Below the pieces are notes generated by a model. It saw only the letters and a list, made by a program, of their open reading frames with translations, had not been told where the DNA came from and searched no databases. From positions 549,732-613,731 of the forward strand of contig NZ_LGKP01000035.1 of assembly GCF_001306135.1 (NCBI RefSeq): DNA of 64,000 nt, written 5' to 3'. Below are positions 52,688 to 62,152 of this stretch, in pieces (within the stretch, counting starts at the first letter, position 1; every line of letters starts with the position of its first letter). The stretch comes from Herpetosiphon geysericola. Lineage in GTDB: Bacteria; Chloroflexota; Chloroflexia; Chloroflexales; Herpetosiphonaceae. The position numbers and the translations under genes were made by a program.

Positions 52688-52876
52688 CGTCGATCCTCCA
52701 AATACGTTGCTACTCTAGCGATATTGATAAACATAGAAAAAGAACAATAAGCCAAATGCAGGGGAAAGAATGCGGCTGGGTGCTGCAAAAGTAGGTGGGG
52801 AGTGCTGCCATAGTTGGTTTGGGCTTGGCCTATGGTAGCATGGGCAATAGCAAAAGACAATTATATGAGGATTTGC

Positions 52877-53236
52877 ATGCAATCACCAATTTCATTTACT
52901 CAATTAACCTTAGCTGCCACGAATATCGAACAAATGGCGGCCTTTTATAATTCAGTGCTGTTTACTAATTTTCGCAAAATTAAGTACGGCGAACATACTT
53001 TTTATGAAGGCTTTTTGGTTAATATTCCTTTGTTGCTGTGCCCAAATGCCATTGCTGGCGTTGTGGCCGAACAAAGCCGCTTGCAATTTCATGTATGTGT
53101 GCCTGATCTTGCGAGGGCGCTCGAAAAAACCGTGCAGCATGGTGGCACAATCGTCGCCGCGCCAACTGAGGGCGGCATCAAAGCGGCAATCGTCGCTGAT
53201 CCCGATGGCAATAGTTTGGAGTTAATTCAAGAATAA
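52877..53236 (+). CDS. VOC-family (glyoxalase/dioxygenase-fold) protein
   Basis: This 119-residue protein starts at the ATG at 52877, with AGGA 6-7 bases upstream; an ATG at 52865 is less well placed. The fold's pattern is present: ISFTQLTLAATNIEQMAAFYNSVL, LQFHVCVPDLARALEKTVQHGG and AIVADPDGNSLELIQE, the last with the metal-ligand Glu of VOC enzymes. Substrate is unknown. Convergent and directly abutting lysK. Confidence 0.85.
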   Translation: MQSPISFTQLTLAATNIEQMAAFYNSVLFTNFRKIKYGEHTFYEGFLVNIPLLLCPNAIAGVVAEQSRLQFHVCVPDLARALEKTVQHGGTIVAAPTEGGIKAAIVADPDGNSLELIQE

Positions 53237-54292
53237 TTATTCGTTGCTCAAGACAGCAGTCAGCACATTAATCGCCTGTAAATACTCGGCCAAGGGCAAC
53301 CGCTCATACGGCGTGTGATCGAGCGCTGCATCACCTGGGCCATAGGCAACAACTGGGCAACCCCAGGCTGGCCCAACCACGTTCATGTCGGCAGTGCCAG
53401 TTTTTTGCACATAGCGCGGTTGCTGACCGTTGGCGCGAAATACCCGCCCAAAGCGGCGCGCAATGCTCGATGTGCGTTCGCTACTGAAGGCAGGCGTTGC
53501 GCCGCTAATGTTCAAGTGGGCATAATTGGGCAAGAGTTGTTGTAGCAGCGCAGTATAGGCCGCCGGATCAAGATCTAACGGCAAGCGAGCATTTACTAGC
53601 AACTCGCACCAATCGCGCAAGCCATCGCCACCAGATTCGATGCGTACAAGGCTGGGCAACAGTTGATCGAAGGCCCGTTCGCGGCCTTGGTTAAACTCAT
53701 TGGCGTGCTGAGCGATGGTTTGCCATAATTCACAGCCATGCTCAGCGGCGGTGTGGCTGGCGTGGGCCGAATGCGCCGCAGCTTGCTCGATGCGAATGTG
53801 CGCCCGCAAGTTGCCCTTATAGCCCAAGGTTAGCCGATCGGCGCCGCTTGGTTCGCCCACGATGCACCAAGTTGGCGCGGCCATGGTTTGGGCGATAAAA
53901 TGCGCACCTTTGGATGAAGCAACTTCTTCTTCGACGCAACCAACCACAATCACCCGATAGGCCAAGCGTTGCTCGGCATGGGCGCGGGCGGCGGCAGCAA
54001 TAAACGTGGCTAACGAGCCTTTGGCATCGACAGCACCGCGCCCCCATAACTCGCCAGCGCGCACTTCAACTGGAATGTGGCCTGGCACGGTATCCATATG
54101 TCCAAGCAAAACGACGGTTTCAGCGGCAGCGCCAATCACGCCAACTGCATTGCCAACTGCATCAATGTGGGCATCGAAGCCAGCGTGATGCATCTGCTCG
54201 ACTAAAAGTTGGGCCAGCGCAGCTTCGTCGCCGGAAACGCTGGGCGTTGCCACCATGGCCTCGATTAATTGTAAAGCTTGTTGATCGTTCAT
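53237..54292 (-). CDS. lysK: [LysW]-lysine hydrolase
   Basis: This 351-residue zinc peptidase of the ArgE/DapE family starts at MNDQQALQ, where ATGA overlaps the end of lysJ. Metal-ligand motifs are VLLGHMDTVPGHI (H-x-D), GRGAVDAKGSLATFIAA and the catalytic VGCVEEEVASSKGAHF. In the LysW pathway LysK frees lysine from the carrier protein, the last step. Position as the last gene of the cluster, after lysJ, fits. An ornithine-releasing side activity is known for some homologues. Confidence 0.92.
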   Translation of the reverse strand: MNDQQALQLIEAMVATPSVSGDEAALAQLLVEQMHHAGFDAHIDAVGNAVGVIGAAAETVVLLGHMDTVPGHIPVEVRAGELWGRGAVDAKGSLATFIAAAARAHAEQRLAYRVIVVGCVEEEVASSKGAHFIAQTMAAPTWCIVGEPSGADRLTLGYKGNLRAHIRIEQAAAHSAHASHTAAEHGCELWQTIAQHANEFNQGRERAFDQLLPSLVRIESGGDGLRDWCELLVNARLPLDLDPAAYTALLQQLLPNYAHLNISGATPAFSSERTSSIARRFGRVFRANGQQPRYVQKTGTADMNVVGPAWGCPVVAYGPGDAALDHTPYERLPLAEYLQAINVLTAVLSNE

Positions 54293-55470
54293 GCTGTTGG
54301 CTCCTCGAACATGCTGCGCAAGGTTGCCACCACTCGCTCCAATTCTGGCCACGAAATGACCAACGGCGGCAATAGGCGCAACACATTGCTGCCAGAATTG
54401 AGCGCAATAATCTGATGTTGGTTCATAAGCTTTTGCAGATAGGGTGAAACTTTTTCCTTGAGTTCAATCCCAATCATCAAGCCTAAGCCGCGCACCTCGC
54501 GAATTTTAGGCGAACGAATTGCTTGCAGTTGGGTCAACAACCAAGCACCTTTTTCGGCAGTTTGATCAACCAATTGTTCAGTGCGAATCACGCTGAGTGA
54601 AGCCCGCGCCGCCGCGCATGCCAAGGGATTGCCACCAAAGGTCGAGCCATGCGTGCCAATTGCCAATTCGCCAACTCGTTGGTTGATCACCACTGCGCCC
54701 ATGGGTATGCCGCCACCCAAAGCCTTGGCCAAACAAACCAAATCAGGCTGCAAGCCATAATGCTCAAACGCGAACATTCGTCCCGTGCGACCAAAGCCAG
54801 TTTGCACTTCATCAAGAATCAGCAAGGCTCCGCGTTCGTGGCAAATTGTTTGGGCTGCTTGCAAAAATTCAGCAGTTGCAGGCCGAATGCCGCCTTCGCC
54901 TTGGATAATTTCGATAATCAAGGCGGCGGTTTGTTCGGTTATAGCGTTTTGCAAGCGCTCGATATTATTGTAGGGAATATGGCTGAAATCGGGCACGAGC
55001 GGCATAAATGGCTCGCGGTAGTGGCTCTCCCAGGTGGCGCTCAAGGCTCCAAAAGTGCGGCCATGAAAGCCGCGCATGGCTGCAACAATCGCCGTGCGAC
55101 CTGTGGCCATGCGGGCAAATTTTAAGGCAGCTTCGACTGCCTCGGTGCCGCTGTTGCACAAAAATACCCGTTGAAATTCGGCGGGAAATAATTGAACTAA
55201 TTCTGCTTGCAATAAGGCCCGTTGATCATTATGAAAGGCTTCGGGGCAAACCGTCAGGGTTGCGGCCTGCTCGGCAATTGCTTGCACCACCGTTGGGTGG
55301 CAATGGCCAATGTTGGCAACCCCAATGCCTGAGCCACAATCGAGATAGGCTTGGCCGTGATCGTCGTAGAGGGTTGCGCCGCTGCCGCGTACCAAGGTAA
55401 TCGGGCGCTTGGCATATACTCCTGCGCTATGGGCTGCTTCCAAACTGGCAAAAGGTTGTTGTTCAGTCAT
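54289..55470 (-). CDS. lysJ: [LysW]-aminoadipate semialdehyde transaminase
   Basis: This 393-residue class III PLP aminotransferase, close in type to ArgD, has [37 protein letters not shown] and [24 protein letters not shown]. The PLP lysine is in [18 protein letters not shown]. It converts LysW-bound 2-aminoadipate semialdehyde to LysW-lysine. It lies between lysZ (22 bp) and lysK (4-bp overlap), which makes the LysW-specific role much more likely than ArgD alone. Confidence 0.92.
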   Translation of the reverse strand: MTEQQPFASLEAAHSAGVYAKRPITLVRGSGATLYDDHGQAYLDCGSGIGVANIGHCHPTVVQAIAEQAATLTVCPEAFHNDQRALLQAELVQLFPAEFQRVFLCNSGTEAVEAALKFARMATGRTAIVAAMRGFHGRTFGALSATWESHYREPFMPLVPDFSHIPYNNIERLQNAITEQTAALIIEIIQGEGGIRPATAEFLQAAQTICHERGALLILDEVQTGFGRTGRMFAFEHYGLQPDLVCLAKALGGGIPMGAVVINQRVGELAIGTHGSTFGGNPLACAAARASLSVIRTEQLVDQTAEKGAWLLTQLQAIRSPKIREVRGLGLMIGIELKEKVSPYLQKLMNQHQIIALNSGSNVLRLLPPLVISWPELERVVATLRSMFEEPTA

Positions 55471-55492
55471 TGTTTATTCCTGCCAAATCCAA

Positions 55493-56296
55493 TTATTCGA
55501 TGATTGTTCCATTGCCTGCGAGCGCTGCGCTGACTGGTTGCTCGCTGCGGCCATCGCCAATGATGACGCGGCGCACACCACCGTCGAGCGCAGTTTGTGC
55601 GCCCAGCAATTTTTTCTTCATGCGGCCTTGGGCTAATTTTTCGGTCGCTTGGGCTAGCTCTGTGCGCGGCAAATGCTCGATCAGGCTGCTTTCGTCAGGA
55701 AATTTGCGATATAAGCCGCTCACATTGGTCAACAGTAACAAGGTTTCTGCTTCTAAGGCTGCTGCTACGCTGGCCGCGCCGCGATCACCATCAATATTTA
55801 ATGGTTCGCCTGCGTTGCTGACCGCTAATGGTGCAATGACTGGCAGATAACCTGCGCTCAGCAAGGTTTGCAACAAACCCCGATTAACCTGATCGATGCT
55901 GCCAGTCCAATCATCGCGAATCACTCGCACCCGCCCGTTTTCGACGGCCCGAACATTGGTTTTGCGTGTGCCCTGTAATAAGCCGCCGTCGATGCCCGAT
56001 AAGCCTAAGGCATTGACTCCCAAACCACGCAAACGCTCAACGAACTGGCGATTGAGCAAGGCCGTCGCCATCATAAAAATTTCGAGCGTGCGCCGATCTG
56101 TTTGGCGACTGGTATGTCCCGACGGTGAGGTAATGAAGCGTGGCGGATGGCCAAGCTGCTCGCTAAGCGTGTTGGCTCCATCTGAGCCACCATGAAACAG
56201 CACAATCGGTTGGCCTTGGGCAGCAAGTTGGGCAATATCGTTGCAGAGATTGCTATAATCAATGTCTGCCGCGCCGCCAATTTTTATCACAAGCAT
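55493..56296 (-). CDS. lysZ: [LysW]-aminoadipate 6-kinase
   Basis: This 267-residue amino-acid kinase of the N-acetylglutamate kinase family starts at MLVIKIGGAADIDY (ATG at 56296, AAGGAA upstream). FHGGSDGANTLSEQLGHPPRF, NADGDRGAASVAAAL-like NIDGDRGAASVAAALEAE and the C-terminal MKKKLLGAQTALDGGVRRVII match LysZ/ArgB proteins. It phosphorylates the side-chain carboxylate of LysW-linked aminoadipate. A 495-bp repeat-filled gap separates it from lysY, unusual inside a pathway cluster. Confidence 0.92.
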   Translation of the reverse strand: MLVIKIGGAADIDYSNLCNDIAQLAAQGQPIVLFHGGSDGANTLSEQLGHPPRFITSPSGHTSRQTDRRTLEIFMMATALLNRQFVERLRGLGVNALGLSGIDGGLLQGTRKTNVRAVENGRVRVIRDDWTGSIDQVNRGLLQTLLSAGYLPVIAPLAVSNAGEPLNIDGDRGAASVAAALEAETLLLLTNVSGLYRKFPDESSLIEHLPRTELAQATEKLAQGRMKKKLLGAQTALDGGVRRVIIGDGRSEQPVSAALAGNGTIIE

Positions 56297-56309
56297 GGTT
56301 GTTCCTTTT

Positions 56310-56530
56310 TGATCCACGAAGGGCACGAAGCACACGAAGGCTAGGAACCGCGAAGGACGCGAAGATTCCCAAGACTGAAACCACGAAGAACGCGAAGGGC
56401 GCTAAGAACTTCAATTTCAATGTGGAGAGCATATCCCCTCATCCCTTATCCTTCATAATTATTCTCCCTCTCTGCGCCGTTGCGTTAAAATCTAGCGTAG
56501 TATCTTCTAACCCCTGATCCCCGACCCCCG
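56310..56530. repeat. Mosaic dispersed repeat block inside the lys cluster
   Basis: GATCCACGAAGGGCACGAAGCACACGAAGG, CCGCGAAGGACGCGAAG, CCACGAAGAACGCGAAGG and a CTCTGCGCCGTTGCGTTAAAA module lie between lysZ and the about 200-bp element copy B. Confidence 0.8.
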
Positions 56531-56544
56531 ATCCCTATGTTCTA

Positions 56545-56766
56545 TGTGTATTGGTTCAATGAGTTGGCAACCAGCGTATTGCCGCAATCCAACCCCATCG
56601 AGGGTTGGTTTTCGCTGTCCACCACGCATCCGCAGGGTCATCAATGGATGCGGTTCGGTCACGAATGGTCCTTGCGGGGGTGCAGGGGGATTAAAGCCCC
56701 CTGCGTTTCCGCTGGCGGGACGGAAGGGTGGAAAAGAACGATGGTGGTTAATGTGATGAACCATTA
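56545..56766 (-). repeat. About 200-bp dispersed element, copy B (inverted)
   Basis: This is the reverse complement of the element at 9633-9860, with high identity across the core (CATTCGTGACCGAACCGCAT on the minus strand). The copies lie 47 kb apart in opposite orientation. This copy lies between lysZ and lysY. Confidence 0.85.
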
Positions 56767-56791
56767 CATCTATGCTCTATGCTCTATGTTC

Positions 56792-57826
56792 TTAAACCGG
56801 ATGCAAGCCGCTAAACTCAAGCCCTACTGTTTCCTCGAAGCCATGCATCAAATTCAAACATTGGATGGCGGCTCCGGCTGCGCCCTTCATCAAGTTATCG
56901 AGCGCGCAGAGCGCAACCACGCGGCCTGTGTTTTCATCGAGCGCCCAACCAATATCGGCGTAATTGCTGCCTGCCAAGATTTTTGGCTCTGGATGGCGGT
57001 GCAAACCGCTGCGATCATGCACAATGCGCAAAAACGGTTGTTCGGCGGCAGCAGCCCGATAGGCTCGCCAGAGATCGCGTTCGTTGACCGCGCCTTTAGT
57101 AAACACATGGCAGGTTGCCAACGCGCCGCGCACCATTTCCACCGACGTGATCGAAATATGCACATTTTCAAGGCCATGCGCTTGCATAATTTCGGCGGTG
57201 TGGCGATGGCCAACTGGTGCAAACGAACGCACCACGCCTGCTCGTTCTGCATGATGACTGCCATCGTTGGCAACCGCGCCAGCCTCGGATGAACCAACCT
57301 TGACTTCGGCCACCACTGGCTTTGTTTGATCGATTAAGCCTGCTTTAACCAACGGCAACAAGGCCAAGTTAATCGCCGTTGCATTGCAGCCCACGCCGCT
57401 AACATAGCGAGTTGTGCGAATTTGCTCGCGATACAATTCAGGCAAGCCATAAACAAAACGCTCCAGCCAGTGCGGGGCAGGGTGCTTTTCGCCGTACCAA
57501 CGGCTATAGGTTTCGGGTTCACGCAAGCGAAAATCGGCAGAACAATCGATGATTGCTTGACCAAGCCCAGCATAATGCTCGATATTTTTGGCAGCAGAGC
57601 CATGGGGCAGGGCCAAAATCAACACATCACATGGCTCCAAGCTGCTTTGTGGGCTATAGCGCAAATCGGTGCGACCGCGCAAATTGGGGTGGGTGCTGTA
57701 GACATATTGGCCTGCTAAGCGTTCGCTGGTGACCTGACGCACCTCGACGTGGGGATGCCCCAACAATAAACGCAGCAATTCACCACCGACATAGCCAGAA
57801 CCACCAACGATCGAAACTGAAAGCAT
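56792..57826 (-). CDS. lysY: [LysW]-aminoadipyl phosphate reductase
   Basis: This 344-residue protein starts at MLSVSIVGGSGYVGGELLRLL (ATG at 57826, GAGG upstream), an NADPH-binding Rossmann fold. The catalytic cysteine is in YVSGVGCNATAINLALLP; HRHTAEI and VGSSEAGAVAND are typical of ArgC/LysY. It reduces LysW-linked aminoadipyl phosphate to the semialdehyde. The neighbours lysX and lysW support the lysine-specific assignment over ArgC. Confidence 0.93.
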   Translation of the reverse strand: MLSVSIVGGSGYVGGELLRLLLGHPHVEVRQVTSERLAGQYVYSTHPNLRGRTDLRYSPQSSLEPCDVLILALPHGSAAKNIEHYAGLGQAIIDCSADFRLREPETYSRWYGEKHPAPHWLERFVYGLPELYREQIRTTRYVSGVGCNATAINLALLPLVKAGLIDQTKPVVAEVKVGSSEAGAVANDGSHHAERAGVVRSFAPVGHRHTAEIMQAHGLENVHISITSVEMVRGALATCHVFTKGAVNERDLWRAYRAAAAEQPFLRIVHDRSGLHRHPEPKILAGSNYADIGWALDENTGRVVALCALDNLMKGAAGAAIQCLNLMHGFEETVGLEFSGLHPV

Positions 57827-57856
57827 AACAACCTCAATTTGGCTACAGCGCGCCAA

Positions 57857-58720
57857 CTATTGTGCTTGAGCTAGCACATAATCAACAATGCGTTCGGGAA
57901 TGTTCACGCCAGTTGTGCTAATGCTGTTGCGAAATTCCATGGTGTAATTAACTTCGTTGACCAAATAGCGACCTTCAGCAGTTTCGAAGACATCGATTGC
58001 AACCACGCCGCCGCCAACCGCATTGGCCGCACCAATGCAAATATCGGCCAAGGCTGGCGTAATCGGGCAATTAGAAGCCTCGCCGCCGCGCGCAGTGTTG
58101 GTGATCCAGTGGCCGCTGGTGCGATAAATCGCCGCAATGCACTCATCGCCAACCACAAACGCTCGAATATCACGGCCACCTGGCTTGTTGACATATTCTT
58201 GAATGTAGAAAATTGCATGCTGATAATTGCCCAAGGTGTCGCGATGCTCAAGCACCGCCTCGGCAGCTTCGCGATCGTTGATCTTCGAGACCAAGCGACC
58301 CCACGAGCCAATAACTGGCTTCAACACCACCGGATAGCCCAAGCTTTCGATCGCTTCGAGCGCTGATTCTTGGGTGTAGGCCAGCAAACACCGTGGCGAT
58401 GGCACGCCGTTGCGCAACAGGGCTTGCGTGGTCAAAAATTTATCGCCACAGGTCAAGGCCACGTTGTAATTATTGACCGTTGGAATGCCAGCATCGTTCA
58501 AGGTTTTGAGCGTGTACAATGCTCGGCCATGGTGCAACGAACGCTCAATAATCACATCAGGGAATTGTTCGCGTACTTGGCGATTAGCTTGCAAAGCATT
58601 CAAATCAAACCATGTCTGATCATCGTCGATTCGCTCAAATTGGACATTGCGCCGCTCAAACTCAGTGATCAGCAGCTTTTCTTCAACCCGAATTCGGGAA
58701 CATAACATACCTATACGCAT
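57857..58720 (-). CDS. lysX: [LysW]-aminoadipate ligase
   Basis: This 287-residue ATP-grasp ligase of the RimK type begins [17 protein letters not shown] (ATG at 58720; GGGAG lies 8 bases upstream of it, while the ATG at 58726 is too close). ATP-grasp features include [55 protein letters not shown] and [24 protein letters not shown]. It attaches 2-aminoadipate by an amide bond to the C-terminal Glu of LysW. lysW ends 14 bp upstream. Confidence 0.95.
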   Translation of the reverse strand: MRIGMLCSRIRVEEKLLITEFERRNVQFERIDDDQTWFDLNALQANRQVREQFPDVIIERSLHHGRALYTLKTLNDAGIPTVNNYNVALTCGDKFLTTQALLRNGVPSPRCLLAYTQESALEAIESLGYPVVLKPVIGSWGRLVSKINDREAAEAVLEHRDTLGNYQHAIFYIQEYVNKPGGRDIRAFVVGDECIAAIYRTSGHWITNTARGGEASNCPITPALADICIGAANAVGGGVVAIDVFETAEGRYLVNEVNYTMEFRNSISTTGVNIPERIVDYVLAQAQ

Positions 58721-58733
58721 TGACATAACTCCC

Positions 58734-58901
58734 TTACTCGCCCCAGTCTTCTTCGACTTCTGGTGCTAATTCCAACACAACTGGGTTCAAGCTGACAACT
58801 TCGAGTTCTGCGCCGCAATCAGGGCATGGCACAATCTCGCCATCCAAAATATCGGCTGCCAACGCGATCGTTGCTTCACATTCTGGGCATTGTGCGCTCA
58901 T
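58734..58901 (-). CDS. lysW: LysW amino-group carrier protein
   Basis: This 55-residue protein starts at the ATG at 58901. It has two zinc-binding CxxC knuckles (AQCPEC and VPCPDCG), an acidic middle, and ends EEDWGE, the conserved EDWGE tail whose last Glu carries the substrate. It is the protein scaffold on which aminoadipate is converted to lysine by LysX, LysZ, LysY, LysJ and LysK. It is often missed because of its size. The repeat-filled gap upstream means it may have its own promoter. Confidence 0.96.
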   Translation of the reverse strand: MSAQCPECEATIALAADILDGEIVPCPDCGAELEVVSLNPVVLELAPEVEEDWGE

Positions 58902-58920
58902 TGTTTGTAATCCTTTATTA

Positions 58921-59272
58921 GTTAGGGGTCGGGGTTCGGGGGCAGGGGATCAGTATCCCGTGCTGTGCCACCATATTTTCCCAACCCGTTACATTCCAAA
59001 ACCTTAAACCTTACCTTCGTGTTCTTCGCGTCCTTCGCGGTTTCTATCCTAGGGGTCGGGGGGCAGGGGATCAGTATCCCGTGCTGTGCCACCTGCCTAT
59101 GCCAAACCCGTTACATTCCGCTAGCCAAAAGCCAATACCCTTATCCTCTGCGCCGCTGCGTTAAAACTTCCTGACCCATGATCTCTGACCCTTGCTCCCT
59201 CACTCCTTCGTGCTCTTCGCGTTCTTCGTGGTTTCTGGCCTTCGTGCTCTTCGTGCTCTTCGTGGATCAAAA
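58921..59272. repeat. Mosaic repeat block with a local direct duplication
   Basis: A GGGGCAGGGGATCAGTATCC...CCCGTTACATTCC segment occurs twice (starting about 58924 and 59049), each copy followed by other modules: TTCGTGTTCTTCGCGTCCTTCGCGG, CTCTGCGCCGCTGCGTTAAAA and GTGCTCTTCGTGGATCAA. The block separates homoisocitrate dehydrogenase from lysW. No gene is seen. Confidence 0.8.
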
Positions 59273-60262
59273 CTGGTCAATCACTGCTTGCACTACCTCA
59301 GCCGTTGTTGATGTACCACCAAGATCGGGCGTATGTGGCCCATTGGCTAATACTGCTTGAATCGCGGTTTGCAAGCGTTCGGCGTAGCTGTTCAAGCTCA
59401 CAAATTCCAGCATCAACACGCTAGCGCTCAAGGTTGCCAATGGATTGGCGCTGCCTTGACCAGCAATGTCGGGGGCGCTGCCATGCACAGGCTCGAATAC
59501 CGCCGTGCGTGTGCCATAATTGGCCGATGCTGCCAAACCAAGCCCACCACCCCAAACGCTGGCAACATCCGAGAGAATATCGCCGAATAAATTGGTCGTG
59601 ACCAACACTTCAAAACGTTCGGGAGCACGGGCCAATTGATAAGCAGCGTTATCGACCAACATTTCTTCAACTTGCACATCAGGCGCATCGCTTAGCACGC
59701 GCAGCGCGGTTTCGCGGAACAAACCACAAGTTTCGCGTAGCACATTGGCTTTGTGTACTACTGTGATTTTGCGGCGGCCAGTGCGTTGGGCATATTGCAC
59801 CGCCCATTGCACAATCCGTTCGCTAGCTTGGCGGGTGATAATTCGCTGAGCCGTGGCGCGTTCATCGCCCTCGCGGGTTTCTTGGCCGCTATACAAACCC
59901 TCGGTATTTTCGCGTACCACCACCAAATTGATTCCAGCACGGGCATTCGCCAGTGGTGGCGTTTGAACTGGCCGCACACAGGCATACAAATCAAGCGCTT
60001 TGCGCATGCCAACGATTGGGCTACGATAGCCAGCGACCCGTTGCGATGGTGAGCTAACTGCACCAAACAAGGTCGCGTTGGCCGCTTGAATTGTCGCTAA
60101 AGTTTGTTCGGGCAAGGCGTTGCCAGTTTGTTGAAAGGTTTCCCAACCAGCCTCGGCCTCGACAAACTCGGCAGGAACCGCCAAGGCTTCGAGCACTTGC
60201 CGCGCCGCTTGCACGACTTCGCGGCCAATCCCATCGCCAGCAATCAAACACAACCTCGTCAT
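59267..60262 (-). CDS. Homoisocitrate dehydrogenase
   Basis: This 331-residue protein belongs to the isocitrate/isopropylmalate dehydrogenase family: AGDGIGREVVQAARQVL, then VVRENTEGLYSGQE, KITVVHKANVLRETCGLF, DNAAYQLARAPERFEVLVTTNLFGDILSD and EPVHGSAPDIAGQGSANPLA. Serving beside homoaconitase and homocitrate synthase, it should oxidise homoisocitrate to 2-oxoadipate with NAD. A dual isopropylmalate role is possible in this family. Two bp separate it from the small homoaconitase subunit gene. Its last codons come from the edge of a repeat block. Confidence 0.9.
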   Translation of the reverse strand: MTRLCLIAGDGIGREVVQAARQVLEALAVPAEFVEAEAGWETFQQTGNALPEQTLATIQAANATLFGAVSSPSQRVAGYRSPIVGMRKALDLYACVRPVQTPPLANARAGINLVVVRENTEGLYSGQETREGDERATAQRIITRQASERIVQWAVQYAQRTGRRKITVVHKANVLRETCGLFRETALRVLSDAPDVQVEEMLVDNAAYQLARAPERFEVLVTTNLFGDILSDVASVWGGGLGLAASANYGTRTAVFEPVHGSAPDIAGQGSANPLATLSASVLMLEFVSLNSYAERLQTAIQAVLANGPHTPDLGGTSTTAEVVQAVIDQF

Positions 60263-60264
60263 GC

Positions 60265-60762
60265 TTAGGCTCCTGTCGCGGGGAAGCGACCATGGCGACG
60301 ATAAAATGGCACGATTCCGCCTTCAGCCCAGACTTCGCGCATCCAGCCTTCGGGTGGTGGCAGTTGAATTTGGTTGCCATTGTTGGTGATCAGGCCAGCA
60401 GCCAAATCAAATTCAACAACATCACCATCGGCAACTTGCTCACGAATATCAGCGGTGAAGCAGGGAATGCCCAAATTCAAGGCGTTGCGGAAGAAAATGC
60501 GGGCAAATAGCGGAGCGATAATCGCGCCAACGCCGCAGCGCTTCAAAGCCAAGGGTGCATACTCGCGGCTTGAGCCACAGCCAAAATTTGGCCCAGCAAT
60601 AATCAAATCGCCTGACTGAACGTTGGGGGCGAAATCGGGCCGCGCTTCGATGAAGGCATAGCGCCGCACATCATCATTTGCGCCCAACATGTAGGGAGCA
60701 TAACGGCCTGGAACCATCTGATCAGTGTTGACATCATTTCCAAAAACCCAAATCCGTGGCAT
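60265..60762 (-). CDS. lysU: Homoaconitase small subunit
   Basis: This 165-residue protein starts at MPRIWVFGNDVNTDQMVPGRY (ATG at 60762). The swivel-domain signature NFGCGSSREYAPLALK of LeuD/HacB proteins is clear. It pairs with the large subunit to isomerise homocitrate through homoaconitate. A LeuD role cannot be excluded by sequence; the neighbours homocitrate synthase and homoisocitrate dehydrogenase favour the lysine route. Confidence 0.9.
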   Translation of the reverse strand: MPRIWVFGNDVNTDQMVPGRYAPYMLGANDDVRRYAFIEARPDFAPNVQSGDLIIAGPNFGCGSSREYAPLALKRCGVGAIIAPLFARIFFRNALNLGIPCFTADIREQVADGDVVEFDLAAGLITNNGNQIQLPPPEGWMREVWAEGGIVPFYRRHGRFPATGA

Positions 60763-60790
60763 AGTGCTGACTCCTGTGCAATTGCAAAAA

Positions 60791-62056
60791 TTAGGCGAAA
60801 ACTGCTTGCTCAGTGCTGTCGAGCACATTGCGCGGGTGGGTGATGTAGCCAGTTATGGCGGTGGCAGCGGCAACTTCAGGCGAGGCCAAGTAGATATTGG
60901 CTCCTGGGCTGCCCATTCGTCCGCGGAAGTTGCGATTGCCAGTGAAAACGCAGACTTCATCGGGAGCTAACACGCCCATATGGCGGCCAATGCATGCACC
61001 ACAACCAGGCGTGCCGATGGTTGCCCCAGCAGCCAACAACGTCGCCAACGTGCCATCGCTAGCGGCGCGATGTAGGCTTTCGCTCGATGCTGGCACAACG
61101 ATCATGCGCACATTGGGAGCCAACCGTCGCCCCTTGAGAATGCTGGCGGCAGCGGCCATATCTTCGTAGTGGCCGTTGGTGCAGGTGCCAAGATACACCA
61201 CATCAACCGCGACCCTCCCGATATCAGCCAAATCAACCACGTTATCGACATAATGTGGCACGCTGACTTGCGGTTCGAGCGTGCTCAAATCGCATTCGAC
61301 AACGCGGCTGTAGCTGGCATCGGCCTCAACCCGCAACCATTCTGGCACGGGATGTTCAGCACCCAAGCCAGTTGGGGCAACGATTCCGGCCTTGGCTCCA
61401 ACTTCAATCGACAAAGTAGCCAAGGTCATGCGTTCGCGCCACGAAAGAAAATCAACCCCGTGCCACTCGACGCTTTGGTAGGTTGCGCCATCAGCGCGGA
61501 GCGTGCGAGCTGCCCATAAACCAAAATCCTTGACGCTCACGCCTGGTTGAAAATTACCAACCGCATTGACCCGCACGGTTTCTGGCACGCGAAACCATGT
61601 TTGGCCAGTAGCGAGGGCGAGGGCAATGTCGGTCGTACCCATACCTGAGCCAAAGGCCGCCGCCGCCCCATAACCAGTACTATGCGAATCGCTGCCAACC
61701 ACCAGCATGCCTGGTTGCACCAACCCTTCCTCGATCAACACAGGGTGCGAGATGCCGCGCCCAACATCAAACAAGTGCGAAATGCCTTGTTGGGCGACCC
61801 AACGTCGCACATGTTGTTGCTGTTCTGCTTGGCGCACGGTGGCGGCTGGGGCAACGTGGTCGATCACCACCGCAACTTTGTCGCGATCCCACACGCGTTC
61901 AGCGCCCAATTCGTTGTGCAAGGTTTCGATAATGCTTGGCGAGAGGCTATCGTGCATCATCACCAAATCGACGTTGACCACCACCATATCGCCTGCTTGC
62001 ACGTCGCTGCGACCGGAAGCATGCCCCAAAATTTGCTCGGCAAATGTCTGACCCAT
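60791..62056 (-). CDS. lysT: Homoaconitase large subunit
   Basis: This 421-residue protein starts at MGQTFAEQILGHASGR (ATG at 62056, GGGAG upstream). LeuC/HacA hallmarks are MVVGSDSHSTGYGAAAAFGSGMGTTDIA and the Fe-S ligands in YLGTCTNGHYEDM and GTPGCGACIGRHMGVLAPDE, then TGNRNFRGRMGSPGANIYLAS. It binds a 4Fe-4S cluster. It follows homocitrate synthase by about 100 bp and precedes the small subunit by 28 bp. Confidence 0.92.
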   Translation of the reverse strand: MGQTFAEQILGHASGRSDVQAGDMVVVNVDLVMMHDSLSPSIIETLHNELGAERVWDRDKVAVVIDHVAPAATVRQAEQQQHVRRWVAQQGISHLFDVGRGISHPVLIEEGLVQPGMLVVGSDSHSTGYGAAAAFGSGMGTTDIALALATGQTWFRVPETVRVNAVGNFQPGVSVKDFGLWAARTLRADGATYQSVEWHGVDFLSWRERMTLATLSIEVGAKAGIVAPTGLGAEHPVPEWLRVEADASYSRVVECDLSTLEPQVSVPHYVDNVVDLADIGRVAVDVVYLGTCTNGHYEDMAAAASILKGRRLAPNVRMIVVPASSESLHRAASDGTLATLLAAGATIGTPGCGACIGRHMGVLAPDEVCVFTGNRNFRGRMGSPGANIYLASPEVAAATAITGYITHPRNVLDSTEQAVFA

Positions 62057-62152
62057 TGCAAAAACTCCCAAAAATAGCTGAAAAATGGCACATCAAGGTA
62101 TAGCAAGCTAGGGCATTGAAATAGCAATTTCAATTGCCAGCTCGAAAAATCG

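Noticed and set aside
56537..57292. 251-codon plus-strand frame
   Set aside because: It joins repeat DNA to the antisense of lysY; lysY has clear family motifs.
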